Origin: CALNBC01 sp040768925
Lineage (GTDB): Bacteria; Bacillota; Clostridia; Christensenellales; CALWSW01
Direction: 5' to 3'
Assembly (NCBI GenBank): GCA_040768925.1
Contig: JAXGLZ010000002.1
Location: 496,001 to 560,000 of the forward strand
Length of the DNA stretch: 64,000 nt
Positions 32,256 through 39,562 of this stretch are shown here, in pieces. The notes below the pieces were generated by a model, which was not told where the DNA came from, did no database searches, and saw only the letters and a list, made by a program, of their open reading frames with translations. A program made the translations under genes and the position numbers. The stretch's first letter is position 1, and the number at the start of each line of letters is the position of its first letter.

Positions 32256-32996
32256 TTATTCGGCTTCGTCCAGCCCGGTCCCGTCGGCTTCGGGTTCTTC
32301 CGCGGTTCCCTGCTCGCCCTGGCGGCCTTCGAGGATCGCGTCGGCCATCTTGGAGGCGATCAGCTTGACCGCGCGGATGGCGTCGTCGTTGCCGGGGATG
32401 ACGTAGTCGATCTCGTCGGGGTCGCAGTTCGTGTCCACGATGCCGACGAGCGGAATGCCCAAGGACCTGGCTTCCATGACGGCGATGTGCTCCTTCCTGG
32501 AATCGACCACGAAGATCGCGCCGGGGAGGCGTTTCATCTCGGCGATGCCGCCCAGGTTGTTCTCAAGCTTTTCTTTGATCTTCATCAGCTTGCCGACTTC
32601 CTTCTTGGGAAGAAGGTCCATCTTGCCCTCGGCTTCCATCTTTTCGATCTGCTTGAGCTTCTGGATGCGGCTCTGGATGGTCTTGAAGTTGGTCAGCATG
32701 CCGCCCAGCCAGCGGTGGTTGACAAAATACATGTCGCAGCGTTCGGCTTCGGCCTGGATGGATTCCTGGGCCTGCTTCTTGGTGCCGACGAAGAGGATGG
32801 GCGCGCCGGAAGCGGAAACATCGCGCATGAAGTTGTAGGCCTCGTCGATCTTCTTGACGGTTTTCTGAAGGTCGATGATGTAGATGTCGTTGCGCTCGGT
32901 GAAGATGTACTCTGCCATCTTGGGGTTCCAGCGGCGGGTCTGGTGACCGAAGTGCACGCCGGCTTCGAGAAGCTGCTTCATGGAAATAACGGACAT
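32256..32996 (-). CDS. rpsB: 30S ribosomal protein S2
   Basis: A 246-residue S2. MKQLLEAGVHFGHQTRRWNP near the start, FVNHRWLGGMLTNF near residue 92 and an IPLVGIVDTNCDPDEIDYVI segment near 195 are diagnostic, followed by an acidic C-terminal tail. GAGGTG precedes the ATG. It is preceded by a strong promoter and a structured leader of about 150 nt, the usual site for S2 autoregulation. Confidence 0.96.
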   Translation of the reverse strand: MSVISMKQLLEAGVHFGHQTRRWNPKMAEYIFTERNDIYIIDLQKTVKKIDEAYNFMRDVSASGAPILFVGTKKQAQESIQAEAERCDMYFVNHRWLGGMLTNFKTIQSRIQKLKQIEKMEAEGKMDLLPKKEVGKLMKIKEKLENNLGGIAEMKRLPGAIFVVDSRKEHIAVMEARSLGIPLVGIVDTNCDPDEIDYVIPGNDDAIRAVKLIASKMADAILEGRQGEQGTAEEPEADGTGLDEAE

Positions 32997-33145
32997 TTTT
33001 TCACCTCATAAAATAATGTTTTTTGGTGCTGCCGCCATGATCCGAACCGGCCGCGCCGGCAGCGCCTAACCACCTTCCGCTTCATCCCGGCGGGACCCCC
33101 GAGGACTCAGGGGAACGCCCGCACAGTCGGCGAAAGTGCGTTATC
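32997..33145 (-). ncRNA. Structured rpsB leader RNA (candidate S2 autoregulatory element)
   Basis: The untranslated leader can form three hairpins: CGCAC...GTGCG near its 5-prime end, CCCC-TGAGTCCT-CGGGG, and a 10-bp stem GGCGCTGCCG...CGGCAGCACC (one mismatch) that ends about 25 nt before the rpsB ATG. Structured leaders bound by S2 are known in other bacteria, but I do not recognise this one as a named Rfam class. Confidence 0.5.
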
Positions 33146-33151
33146 CGAAGT

Positions 33152-33181
33152 ATTTTAACACAAGTTCCGTAGGGTTTGCAA
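33152..33181 (-). promoter_or_regulatory. Promoter of rpsB
   Basis: Minus-strand TTGCAA (33176-33181), an 18-bp spacer and TAAAAT (33152-33157). Transcription would start about 145 nt before the rpsB ATG. Confidence 0.7.
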
Positions 33182-33190
33182 GGGAATTTA

Positions 33191-33481
33191 TCAGTCTTCG
33201 GCCTCGTCCTGTTCTTCCATCAGCTCGATGAAGCGGTCGAACGCCTCGTCCAGCAGGATTTCGTTGTCGATCTGAACATAGACATCCTTGCCGTTTCCAT
33301 CCCGCTCTATGCAAAGCAGCAGCACCTCGTCCTCGCCGATGCCCTCGACCTCTTCCATGGGCATCAGGGCGATGAAGCGCCGCCCCTCGTAATCGAAGGT
33401 CAGCAGATGGTCGAAGGTCACTTCCCGGCCGTTTTCATCGGTCAGTTTGACGGTGCTGATCAGTTCGTTGGAATGTTCCAT
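33191..33481 (-). CDS. DUF1292 family protein
   Basis: A 96-residue acidic protein. TVKLTDENGREVTFDHLLTF and a FIALMPMEE, then EVLLLCIERDG..., are characteristic of DUF1292 (Bacillus YrzB). The function is unknown. The ATG at 33479-33481 is preceded by GGAGG at a good distance. It belongs with ireB-ruvX, as in Bacillus yrzL-yrrK-yrzB, although a 295-bp gap separates it from ruvX here. Confidence 0.88.
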   Translation of the reverse strand: MEHSNELISTVKLTDENGREVTFDHLLTFDYEGRRFIALMPMEEVEGIGEDEVLLLCIERDGNGKDVYVQIDNEILLDEAFDRFIELMEEQDEAED

Positions 33482-33535
33482 CGTTTTCGCCTCCATCATA
33501 AGAAAAATAAGCAATAAGAAAGGGCGCGGACGCGC

Positions 33536-33640
33536 CTTGGATGACCGGCAGGCCCTGATTTCGAGGGTTTTGGGGGGCCGCAGTCCCTAAAGGACAATCA
33601 ACACGGACAATACGGGCCGGAACCATTGTTTTCGGCGCCC
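33536..33640. repeat. Diverged copy of the dispersed intergenic element
   Basis: The run from GGCAGGCCCTGATTTCGAGG through GGGGGGCCGCAGTCCCTAAA to GGACAATCAACACGG aligns with the proximal half of the element at 62.5 kb (GGGCCTTATCCCGTGGGGTT, GGGGCCGGAGCCCCTGAA, GTCCAATCAAAACTGACGG). It fills part of the gap between ruvX and the DUF1292 gene, where no gene is seen. Confidence 0.55.
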
Positions 33641-33776
33641 TCTCAAAGACTTCGCCGAAGATGTCGGCGCCGGTTGTTCCGCGCCGTTTCGGTCTGCATG
33701 CCCAAAATGCCCTTGCGCGGCAGCGCGGATCCTTCGGCGGCAAGGACCGCCTTGGTTGACGCCCCAAAGCGCCGCT

Positions 33777-34214
33777 TCAGCGCGCCCGATTGCTTGAATA
33801 CGCCAAATACCCTTGCAGGATGATCACGGCGGCCATTTTGTCGATCACGTTTTTTCTTTTTTTGCGGCTGACGTCCGCCTCAAGGAGCACGCGCTCGGCC
33901 GCGGCGGTGGACAGCCGTTCGTCGTAAAAATCGATCTCGCCGTCAAAATGCTTCGCGACGATTTTCGCGAATTCCCTGGTTTTTTCCGCCTGGGGTCCAT
34001 AGGTGCCGTTCATGTTCCGCGGAAGGCCAAAAACAAGGGTAACCGGGGCGTATTGATTCGCGAGACCGGCCAGGTATTTCGCGTCCGTCTCGTCGTCCCC
34101 GGTTCTTTTATAGGTTTCAACGCCGTTGGCGGTGATCCGCATCGGATCGCTGACGGCGACGCCGACGCGGACGGAGCCGATGTCCAGCGCCATGGCGCGG
34201 CTTATGCCCGTCAC
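33777..34214 (-). CDS. ruvX: Holliday junction resolvase-like RuvX (YqgF/YrrK)
   Basis: A 145-residue RNase H-fold protein. RAMALDIGSVRVGVAVSDP near the start has the first acidic residue, FGLPRNMNGTYGPQAE is near residue 62 and YDERLSTAAAERVLLE near 97. Homologues act in 16S rRNA 5-prime processing and possibly recombination. It overlaps ireB by 4 nt. Confidence 0.93.
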   Translation of the reverse strand: MTGISRAMALDIGSVRVGVAVSDPMRITANGVETYKRTGDDETDAKYLAGLANQYAPVTLVFGLPRNMNGTYGPQAEKTREFAKIVAKHFDGEIDFYDERLSTAAAERVLLEADVSRKKRKNVIDKMAAVIILQGYLAYSSNRAR

Positions 34215-34483
34215 GTATCCTGCCCGTCCTTTTTGTCCACATAGAAACGGACGAATTCTTCCAAAAGCTCGTCCCTTTCCACGCGGCGGATCAGGTAGCG
34301 GGCATTTTTATAGCTGGTGATATAGGTTGGATCGCCGGAAATGACATAGCCCACGATCTGGTTGATCGGGTCATAGCCCTTTTCCTTCATGGCGGCGTAA
34401 ACCGCCATGATGATCTCCTCGGTGGTGGGGGCGTTTTCCCTTCCGATGGAGAATTGCTGGGTTTGATCCTTGTCTTTTGTCAT
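34211..34483 (-). CDS. ireB: IreB-family regulatory phosphoprotein (UPF0297)
   Basis: A 90-residue protein with the very conserved core EEIIMAVYAAMKEKGYDPIN then QIVGYVISGDPTYITSYKNA. Enterococcal IreB is a substrate of the PASTA kinase IreK and modulates envelope stress responses. The N-terminal Thr/Ser-rich segment (TQQFSIG) holds the region phosphorylated in homologues. The ATG at 34481-34483 was chosen where homology begins. In most Firmicutes alaS precedes this gene; here it does not. Confidence 0.93.
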   Translation of the reverse strand: MTKDKDQTQQFSIGRENAPTTEEIIMAVYAAMKEKGYDPINQIVGYVISGDPTYITSYKNARYLIRRVERDELLEEFVRFYVDKKDGQDT

Positions 34484-34584
34484 GGCTGACCTCCGCTTTG
34501 ATAGCAAGTCCATTATACCATTTTTCTGCCATATTTCAATGAAGGCCGGCCTCTTTTGCCAATGATTTACAATGTGTTCGCATC

Positions 34585-34625
34585 GAAAAGGCCGGCGGGG
34601 AATCCTTGAAAAAAGACTCCCCGCC
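34585..34625 (-). terminator. Terminator after the small membrane protein gene
   Basis: Minus-strand GGCGGGGA pairs with TCCCCGCC around a loop containing TTTTTTCAAGGA, followed by GGCCTTTTC. Confidence 0.75.
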
Positions 34626-34629
34626 ATTG

Positions 34630-34782
34630 TCATTTCATATTCGTCATGTGCCTGACTTTTCTCGCCATTCTCCGGCCGTCCCTCGCGAGCATTCCCGGGT
34701 GCATGGATTCTACCGCCACGGTGGCGGCAACAGCTCCGGCAATGCTGCCGGCCATCACGCCGATGGCAAACCATCCCTTCAT
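34630..34782 (-). CDS. Small membrane-anchored protein, YtxH-like
   Basis: A 50-codon gene. It starts MKGWFAIGVMAGSIAGAVAA, an Ala/Gly-rich membrane helix, followed by a basic Met-rich tail (RRMARKVRHMTNMK). AAGGAGG is placed 6 nt before the ATG and a strong terminator follows within 5 bp, so it is a complete small transcription unit. It resembles the short YtxH/general-stress membrane proteins only in layout. The function is unknown. Confidence 0.7.
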   Translation of the reverse strand: MKGWFAIGVMAGSIAGAVAATVAVESMHPGMLARDGRRMARKVRHMTNMK

Positions 34783-34900
34783 TTTCGAACCTCCTTGCGT
34801 TTGATAGCGCATCGCGCATAGATAGTTTGCCGTCAAAAAGCGCAGGTTAAGAAGGCAGTTCGATGAAAAAACGGTAAAATCAGTTAAAAGCCAAAGCGGA

Positions 34901-35323
34901 TCAATGCTCGCAGGCGGCGCAGGACCCGTTGACGGTGATTTCCTCCCCGCCGTTCTTCCTTTGGCGGTAATTCTCGATCGCCGCTTTGATGGCTTCCTCC
35001 GCCAGTACGGAACAGTGGATCTTCACGGGCGGCAGCCCTTCGAGGGCTTCCACCACGGCGCGGTTGGTCAGCTTGAGCGCCTCCTCGATGGATTTGCCCT
35101 TGATCAGTTCCGTGGCCATGGAGCTTGTGGCGATGGCCGCGCCGCAGCCGAAGGTTTTGAATTTGACGTCTGTTATAACCTCGTTTTCGTCGACCTTGAT
35201 GTACATCCGCATGATGTCGCCGCACTTGGCGTTGCCGACCTGGCCGATGCCGTCCGCGTTCTCGATCTCGCCGACGTTGCGCGGGTGCTCAAAATGGTCC
35301 ATGACTCTTTCGCTGTACAGCAT
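34901..35323 (-). CDS. iscU: Fe-S cluster assembly scaffold (IscU/NifU-like)
   Basis: A 140-residue U-type scaffold. The three cluster ligands are seen in NAKCGDIMRMYI (near residue 33, with the regulatory Asp), FKTFGCGAAIATSSM (near 60) and VKIHCSVLAEEAI (near 104). An extra CAACEH motif at the C-terminus is typical of the clostridial NifU-like group. The ATG at 35321-35323 begins the homology. It follows iscS by 4 bp, completing iscR-iscS-iscU. Confidence 0.94.
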   Translation of the reverse strand: MLYSERVMDHFEHPRNVGEIENADGIGQVGNAKCGDIMRMYIKVDENEVITDVKFKTFGCGAAIATSSMATELIKGKSIEEALKLTNRAVVEALEGLPPVKIHCSVLAEEAIKAAIENYRQRKNGGEEITVNGSCAACEH

Positions 35324-35327
35324 ATCC

Positions 35328-36518
35328 TTATCCTCCGCAAACTGTTGTTTGTTCTTCAAAAATCGGCGACATTTCGCGCAGCGCGCGCACAATTTGGGGC
35401 AGCGTGTCCAGCACGTAATCCACGTCCTCCTCCGTCGTTGCGTCGCCCAGGGTGAGCCGCAGCGAGCCGTGGGCAATCTCGTGGGGCAGGCCGATGGCCA
35501 GCAGAACGTGGGACGGGTCCAGCGAGCCGCTGGTGCAGGCCGAGCCGCTGGAGCCCTCGATTCCGGCGAGATCCAGCCGAAGCAGCAGGGCCTCGCCCTC
35601 GATATAGCGGAAGCACATGTTCAGGTTGTTCGGCAGGCGGTTTATGGTATCGCCGTTGACCCGGCTGTCCGGCACGCGTTCCAGAATGCCCTTCATCAGC
35701 CTGTCCCTCAAAGCGACGATGCGCCTGGAATCCTTTTCCAAATTGGCGGCGGCAAGCTCGACGGCTTTGCCCATGCCCACGATGCCGGGAAGATTCTCCG
35801 TTCCCGCCCGCTTCCCGCGCTCCTGGGCGCCGCCGTGGACAAAGGAGGGAATCCTGACGCCCTTTTTGACATACAGCGCGCCGATTCCCTTCGGGCCGTA
35901 GAACTTGTGGGCGGACATGGACAAAAGGTCGATGTTCATCGCCCTGACGTCCACCGGCACGGCGCCCACGGCCTGGACCGCGTCCGTATGGAACAGCACG
36001 CCGCGCTTTTTGCAGATTGAACCGATCGCCGCGATCGGTTCAATAGTGCCGATCTCGTTGTTGGCGAACATGATCGAAACAAGGATGGTTTCCGGCCGGA
36101 GCGCGGCCTCAACCTGTTCCGGGGTCACGCGGCCGGCTTCGTCCACGTCCAGATAGGTCACCGAGACGCCCCGGTTTTTCTCCAGCCATTCGCAGGTGTG
36201 CAGGATCGCGTGGTGCTCGATTTTGGTGGTGATGATGTGATTGCCCTTTTTGGCGTAGCTTTCCGCGACGCCCTTCAGGGCCATATTGTCCGACTCGGAG
36301 CCGCCGCCGGTGAAGTAAATCTCGGCGGGGAGGGCGTTGATCGCCGCGGCAACCTGGTCCCTGGCCCGGTCGATTGCCGAACGGGCCGCCTGGCCCCTGG
36401 TGTGGATCGAGCTGGCGTTGCCGAAATTTTCCGTGAAGAAGGGCAGCATCGCCTCCAAAACCGCCGGCTTGACATAGGTGGTGGCTGCGTGGTCCATATA
36501 GATACGGCGTTTGGTCAT
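35328..36518 (-). CDS. iscS: Cysteine desulfurase for Fe-S assembly
   Basis: A 396-residue PLP enzyme. YMDHAATTYVKPAVLEAM at the start, the PLP Lys in SMSAHKFYGPKGIGALY near residue 205, and the catalytic Cys in GSSGSACTSGSLDPSHVL near 330 within a long flexible loop, as in the IscS/NifS class I group. It provides persulfide sulfur to IscU. The start ATG (36516-36518) overlaps the iscR stop by 4 nt. A second, different desulfurase is present at 58806-59951. Confidence 0.95.
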   Translation of the reverse strand: MTKRRIYMDHAATTYVKPAVLEAMLPFFTENFGNASSIHTRGQAARSAIDRARDQVAAAINALPAEIYFTGGGSESDNMALKGVAESYAKKGNHIITTKIEHHAILHTCEWLEKNRGVSVTYLDVDEAGRVTPEQVEAALRPETILVSIMFANNEIGTIEPIAAIGSICKKRGVLFHTDAVQAVGAVPVDVRAMNIDLLSMSAHKFYGPKGIGALYVKKGVRIPSFVHGGAQERGKRAGTENLPGIVGMGKAVELAAANLEKDSRRIVALRDRLMKGILERVPDSRVNGDTINRLPNNLNMCFRYIEGEALLLRLDLAGIEGSSGSACTSGSLDPSHVLLAIGLPHEIAHGSLRLTLGDATTEEDVDYVLDTLPQIVRALREMSPIFEEQTTVCGG

Positions 36519-36949
36519 CCTTCGTATTCCTCCGGCTTTCTTTCTGTTTCGGAATTCTGTTCTATCATATTTTTTAGCGTCATGCTGTCGAGTACGCCGT
36601 CGATCGCCTCCTGGATCCTGGCAAATACCGGGTGCGAAGGGCAAAAACAGACGTTTTTGCACCCTTCGCCGCCCACGCAGTCCGCAATGGAGGTGGAGCC
36701 TTCGAGGGCGCAGAGGATTTCGCCTATGGAAATTTCCGCGCTGGGCCGGGAAAGCTCGTATCCCCCCAGCGCGCCCCGGCTGCTGACGACAAGGCCCGCC
36801 CGCCTGAGCGAAGCGAAAAGCTGCTCGAGGTAAGCTTCGGAAATATCCTGCCTTTGGGCGATCGTTTTGAGCGGCACGGGGCCGTTCTGGTTGATCGCCA
36901 GGTCGTACATCGCCCGTAATCCATACCGGCTGCGGGTTGAAAGCTTCAT
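36515..36949 (-). CDS. iscR: Rrf2-family Fe-S regulator IscR
   Basis: A 144-residue Rrf2 winged-HTH protein. MKLSTRSRYGLRAMYDLA is the family start, the recognition helix lies in SEAYLEQLFASLRRAGLV, and a Cys cluster CVGGEGCKNVCFC near residues 90-103 would bind [2Fe-2S]. It is expected to repress the operon when Fe-S is sufficient. GGAGG precedes the ATG at 36947-36949. It is coupled to iscS by ATGA overlap. Confidence 0.93.
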   Translation of the reverse strand: MKLSTRSRYGLRAMYDLAINQNGPVPLKTIAQRQDISEAYLEQLFASLRRAGLVVSSRGALGGYELSRPSAEISIGEILCALEGSTSIADCVGGEGCKNVCFCPSHPVFARIQEAIDGVLDSMTLKNMIEQNSETERKPEEYEG

Positions 36950-36990
36950 GGCTCCTCCATTTCCTAGCAAATTACTCTGTTTTCAAAATT

Positions 36991-37019
36991 AAGATACCAC
37001 TTGCACAAAAGGCTGTCAA
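36991..37019 (-). promoter_or_regulatory. Promoter of iscR-iscS-iscU
   Basis: Minus-strand TTGACA (37014-37019), an exact 17-bp spacer and TATCTT (36991-36996). An A/T-rich stretch just downstream (AATTTTGAAAACAGAGTAA) may contain the IscR site, but I see only a weak dyad there. Confidence 0.8.
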
Positions 37020-37061
37020 GCATGGATACCGATTTACTCGGAATTAATTCTGCCATTTTTG

Positions 37062-37094
37062 CAAAAAATCCCGGCAGTCGGCGCGGCTGCCGGG
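37062..37094 (-). terminator. Intrinsic terminator upstream of the isc promoter
   Basis: Minus-strand CCCGGCAG pairs with CTGCCGGG, followed by ATTTTTTG. It is the second terminator in a row after the RseC-like gene. The 105 bp between the two (37095-37200) contain no gene I can support. Confidence 0.8.
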
Positions 37095-37200
37095 AGAGGA
37101 TCGAACCTGTGATCTTTTTTATTTCGCTCTGATATTCGCCGTCGCCCAGCGGATAAAAATGGCGGCAGACCAGCGCATGCATGGTTTTTTGCCTCAAGAA

Positions 37201-37235
37201 CAAAAGACCGGCGCGCTTTTTTGGGCGGGCCGGTC
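37201..37235 (-). terminator. Terminator of the hisS-aspS-rseC operon
   Basis: Minus-strand GACCGGCCCGC pairs with GCGCGCCGGTC around an A-rich loop and ends in TTTTG, 25 bp after the last gene. Confidence 0.85.
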
Positions 37236-37260
37236 CGGGTGATTCTAAAACCTGAAAAAA

Positions 37261-37671
37261 TCAGGACTGCTTGTTGACGATGTGGTCCATCCTGTGGCCG
37301 AATTTCGGCGACTTTTTGAACTTCGGCTCAAAAGCGCTGATCACGCCATAGGCCATCACCGCGCAGGCGATGCCCGAAAGGGCGGCCACCCAGTCCGAAG
37401 CGCCCAAAAGGATGGGGATGAACAGCCCAAAAAGCAGCGCGAGAAGCGGCACGCCGTACATGATCAGCGTCGCCCCCATGAAGGACGAACTGTTCATAGA
37501 GACGGCCACGGTATCCCCCACTTCGGCGTTCAGGGTATTTTCCACCGTCACCAGCATTTCCTCCGGCCCCGCCTTGATGCAGGCGCCGCAGTTTTTGCAG
37601 GCGGACGTGCGGGCAAAAATCACCTTTGCCTGGCCGTTTGCAACCTCGGCCACGGTCCCTTTTTCGTACAT
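37261..37671 (-). CDS. RseC/MucC-like SoxR-reducing family membrane protein
   Basis: A 136-residue protein: an N-terminal domain with TSACKNCGACIKAG (CxxCxxC, near residue 26), then two membrane helices (about 70-90 and 97-117) and a basic C-terminus. This is the RseC/MucC architecture; homologues are tied to Rnf-type electron transport and redox control of SoxR in other bacteria. The ATG at 37669-37671 has AAGGAG upstream. It lies 51 bp after aspS. The role in this organism is unproven. Confidence 0.85.
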   Translation of the reverse strand: MYEKGTVAEVANGQAKVIFARTSACKNCGACIKAGPEEMLVTVENTLNAEVGDTVAVSMNSSSFMGATLIMYGVPLLALLFGLFIPILLGASDWVAALSGIACAVMAYGVISAFEPKFKKSPKFGHRMDHIVNKQS

Positions 37672-37722
37672 CTTTTTCTCCTTGGGCATGCCGGGATACT
37701 GCACCGGCGCGCCCTGTCCGGG

Positions 37723-39504
37723 TTATTCCCCGATTTCGAGGCACAGCTCCTTGAGCTGTTTTTCTTCCACAAAAGTGGGGGCTTCCGTCATCGGGCAGGT
37801 GGCGTTTTGAATCTTGGGGAAGGCGATGACGTCCCTTATGGAACTGCTTCCCGAAAGCAGCATCACCAGCCGGTCCAGGCCAAAGGCCAGCCCGCCGTGG
37901 GGGGGCGTTCCGTATTTGAACGCGTTGAGCAGATACGAAAAGCTCTCCTGGGCGCGCTCCGGGGTGAAGCCCAGGGCGGCAAACATTCTTTTTTGGATTT
38001 CGGGATCGTGGATGCGGATGGAACCGCCGCCGATCTCGTTGCCGTTCAATACGATGTCATACGCCTTGGCGTGCACTTTGCCCGGGTCGGTTTCCAGCAG
38101 GGGCAGATCCTCCTCCTTGGGCATGGTGAAGGGGTGGTGCATGGCGACGTAGCGCCTGTCTTCCTCGCTGTATTCGAACTGGGGGAAGTCCGTCACCCAC
38201 AAAAGGTCGAACTTCGACTCGTCGATCAAATCGAAGCGCTCGCCCAGCTTGAGCCGCAGCGCGCCCAAGGCGGCATACACAACGGAATCCTTGCCGTCCG
38301 CCACAAAGAACAGCGTGTCGTTCGGCTCGGCGTTGCAGCGGGCGAAGATCGCCTGGATCTGCTCTTCCGTCATGAACTTGGTGATGGCGGATTTGATCTC
38401 GCCGGAGGCCGTCAGGCTGATCCAGGCAAGGCCCTTGGCCCGGTACTGCTTGACGAATTCGACGTAAGAGTCGATCTCCCTTCTGGGGAGTTTATCCACC
38501 GAATCCTTGCAGTTGATCACCCGCACGCTGCCGCCCGCTTCCACCGCGCCCTTGAACACGTTGAAGTCGATGTCCTTCGCGATGTCCGAAAGGTCCGCAA
38601 GTTCCATGGCGAACCGGGTGTCCGGCTTGTCGGAGCCGAAGCGGTCCATGGCTTCTTTCCAGGTCAGCCGGGGCAGGGGCAGGGCGATTTCCTTGCCCAG
38701 CACATCCTTGAACAGCCGGGCGAGAAAGCCTTCGTTGACGGCCATCACGTCTTCCTCGTCCACAAAGCTCATCTCAAGGTCAAGCTGGGTGAATTCCGGC
38801 TGGCGGTCGGCGCGCAGGTCTTCGTCCCGCCAGCAGCGGGCCACCTGGAAATACCGGTCGAACCCGGCCACCATCAGAATCTGCTTGTAAAGCTGGGGGG
38901 ACTGGGGCAGGGCGTAAAACTTGCCCTTGTGGACCCGGCTGGGCACGAGGTAGTCCCGGGCGCCTTCCGGGGTGGATTTGCCCAGGGTGGGGGTTTCGAT
39001 CTCGATGAAGCCCTGCTCGTCGTAATAATCCCGGGCAAGCTTGACGATTTTGTGCCGCAGCATCAGGCGCCGCTGCATCACCGGGCGACGCAGGTCGAGA
39101 TAGCGGTATTTGTAGCGGATGTTTTCGCCGACGTTGATGTCGTCGTCGATCTCAAAGGGCGGAGTTTCCGCCTTGCCGAGGATCTCGAACGCATCCACCC
39201 GGACCTCGATGGTGCCGGTGGGCAGCAGGGGATTGACGGTTTCCTCGTCCCTGCGGACGAGTGTTCCGGAAATCGCGAGGACGAATTCGCTCCTTATGGA
39301 TTCCGCCCGGTCGAAGGCCGCTTCGGGCAGCTTGCCCGCGTCAAACACGGCCTGCATGATGCCGGTCCTGTCCCGAAGGTCGACAAAGATCAGCGCGCCG
39401 AGATCCCGGCGCTTGTTCACCCAGCCCATCAGGGTCACTTTTTCGCCGATCTGGGCTTGTGTCGGCTGGGCGCAGTAATGGGTGCGCTTGAATGTTGCGG
39501 GCAT
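37723..39504 (-). CDS. aspS: Aspartyl-tRNA synthetase
   Basis: A 593-residue class II synthetase of bacterial type. It has an N-terminal OB-fold anticodon-binding domain (VTLMGWVNKRRDLGALIFVD), class II motif 1 and motif 2 (RYFQVARCWRDEDLRADRQPEF near residue 215), an inserted GAD domain (about residues 290-420) and motif 3 (GLAFGLDRLVMLL near 535). Whether it is discriminating or also charges Asn cannot be judged with certainty. It follows hisS by 58 bp and shares its T-box. Confidence 0.96.
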   Translation of the reverse strand: MPATFKRTHYCAQPTQAQIGEKVTLMGWVNKRRDLGALIFVDLRDRTGIMQAVFDAGKLPEAAFDRAESIRSEFVLAISGTLVRRDEETVNPLLPTGTIEVRVDAFEILGKAETPPFEIDDDINVGENIRYKYRYLDLRRPVMQRRLMLRHKIVKLARDYYDEQGFIEIETPTLGKSTPEGARDYLVPSRVHKGKFYALPQSPQLYKQILMVAGFDRYFQVARCWRDEDLRADRQPEFTQLDLEMSFVDEEDVMAVNEGFLARLFKDVLGKEIALPLPRLTWKEAMDRFGSDKPDTRFAMELADLSDIAKDIDFNVFKGAVEAGGSVRVINCKDSVDKLPRREIDSYVEFVKQYRAKGLAWISLTASGEIKSAITKFMTEEQIQAIFARCNAEPNDTLFFVADGKDSVVYAALGALRLKLGERFDLIDESKFDLLWVTDFPQFEYSEEDRRYVAMHHPFTMPKEEDLPLLETDPGKVHAKAYDIVLNGNEIGGGSIRIHDPEIQKRMFAALGFTPERAQESFSYLLNAFKYGTPPHGGLAFGLDRLVMLLSGSSSIRDVIAFPKIQNATCPMTEAPTFVEEKQLKELCLEIGE

Positions 39505-39562
39505 TGTGGTCGTTCTCCTTCAATATTGTAAACTTTGCGTTATCGTAAACTTTGCGTTTTGG

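Noticed and set aside
36970..37000. IscR operator downstream of the isc promoter
   Set aside because: Only a weak, mismatched dyad is visible, not enough to call a site.
37095..37125. tRNA-like T-arm (minus-strand ACAGGTTCGATCCTCT) in the orphan segment
   Set aside because: The flanking stem does not pair properly and no acceptor, D or anticodon arms can be drawn around it, so it is not a tRNA gene.
36964..37203. 79-codon minus-strand ORF upstream of iscR
   Set aside because: It runs through an intrinsic terminator and the isc promoter, has no ribosome site of note and no homology I recognise.
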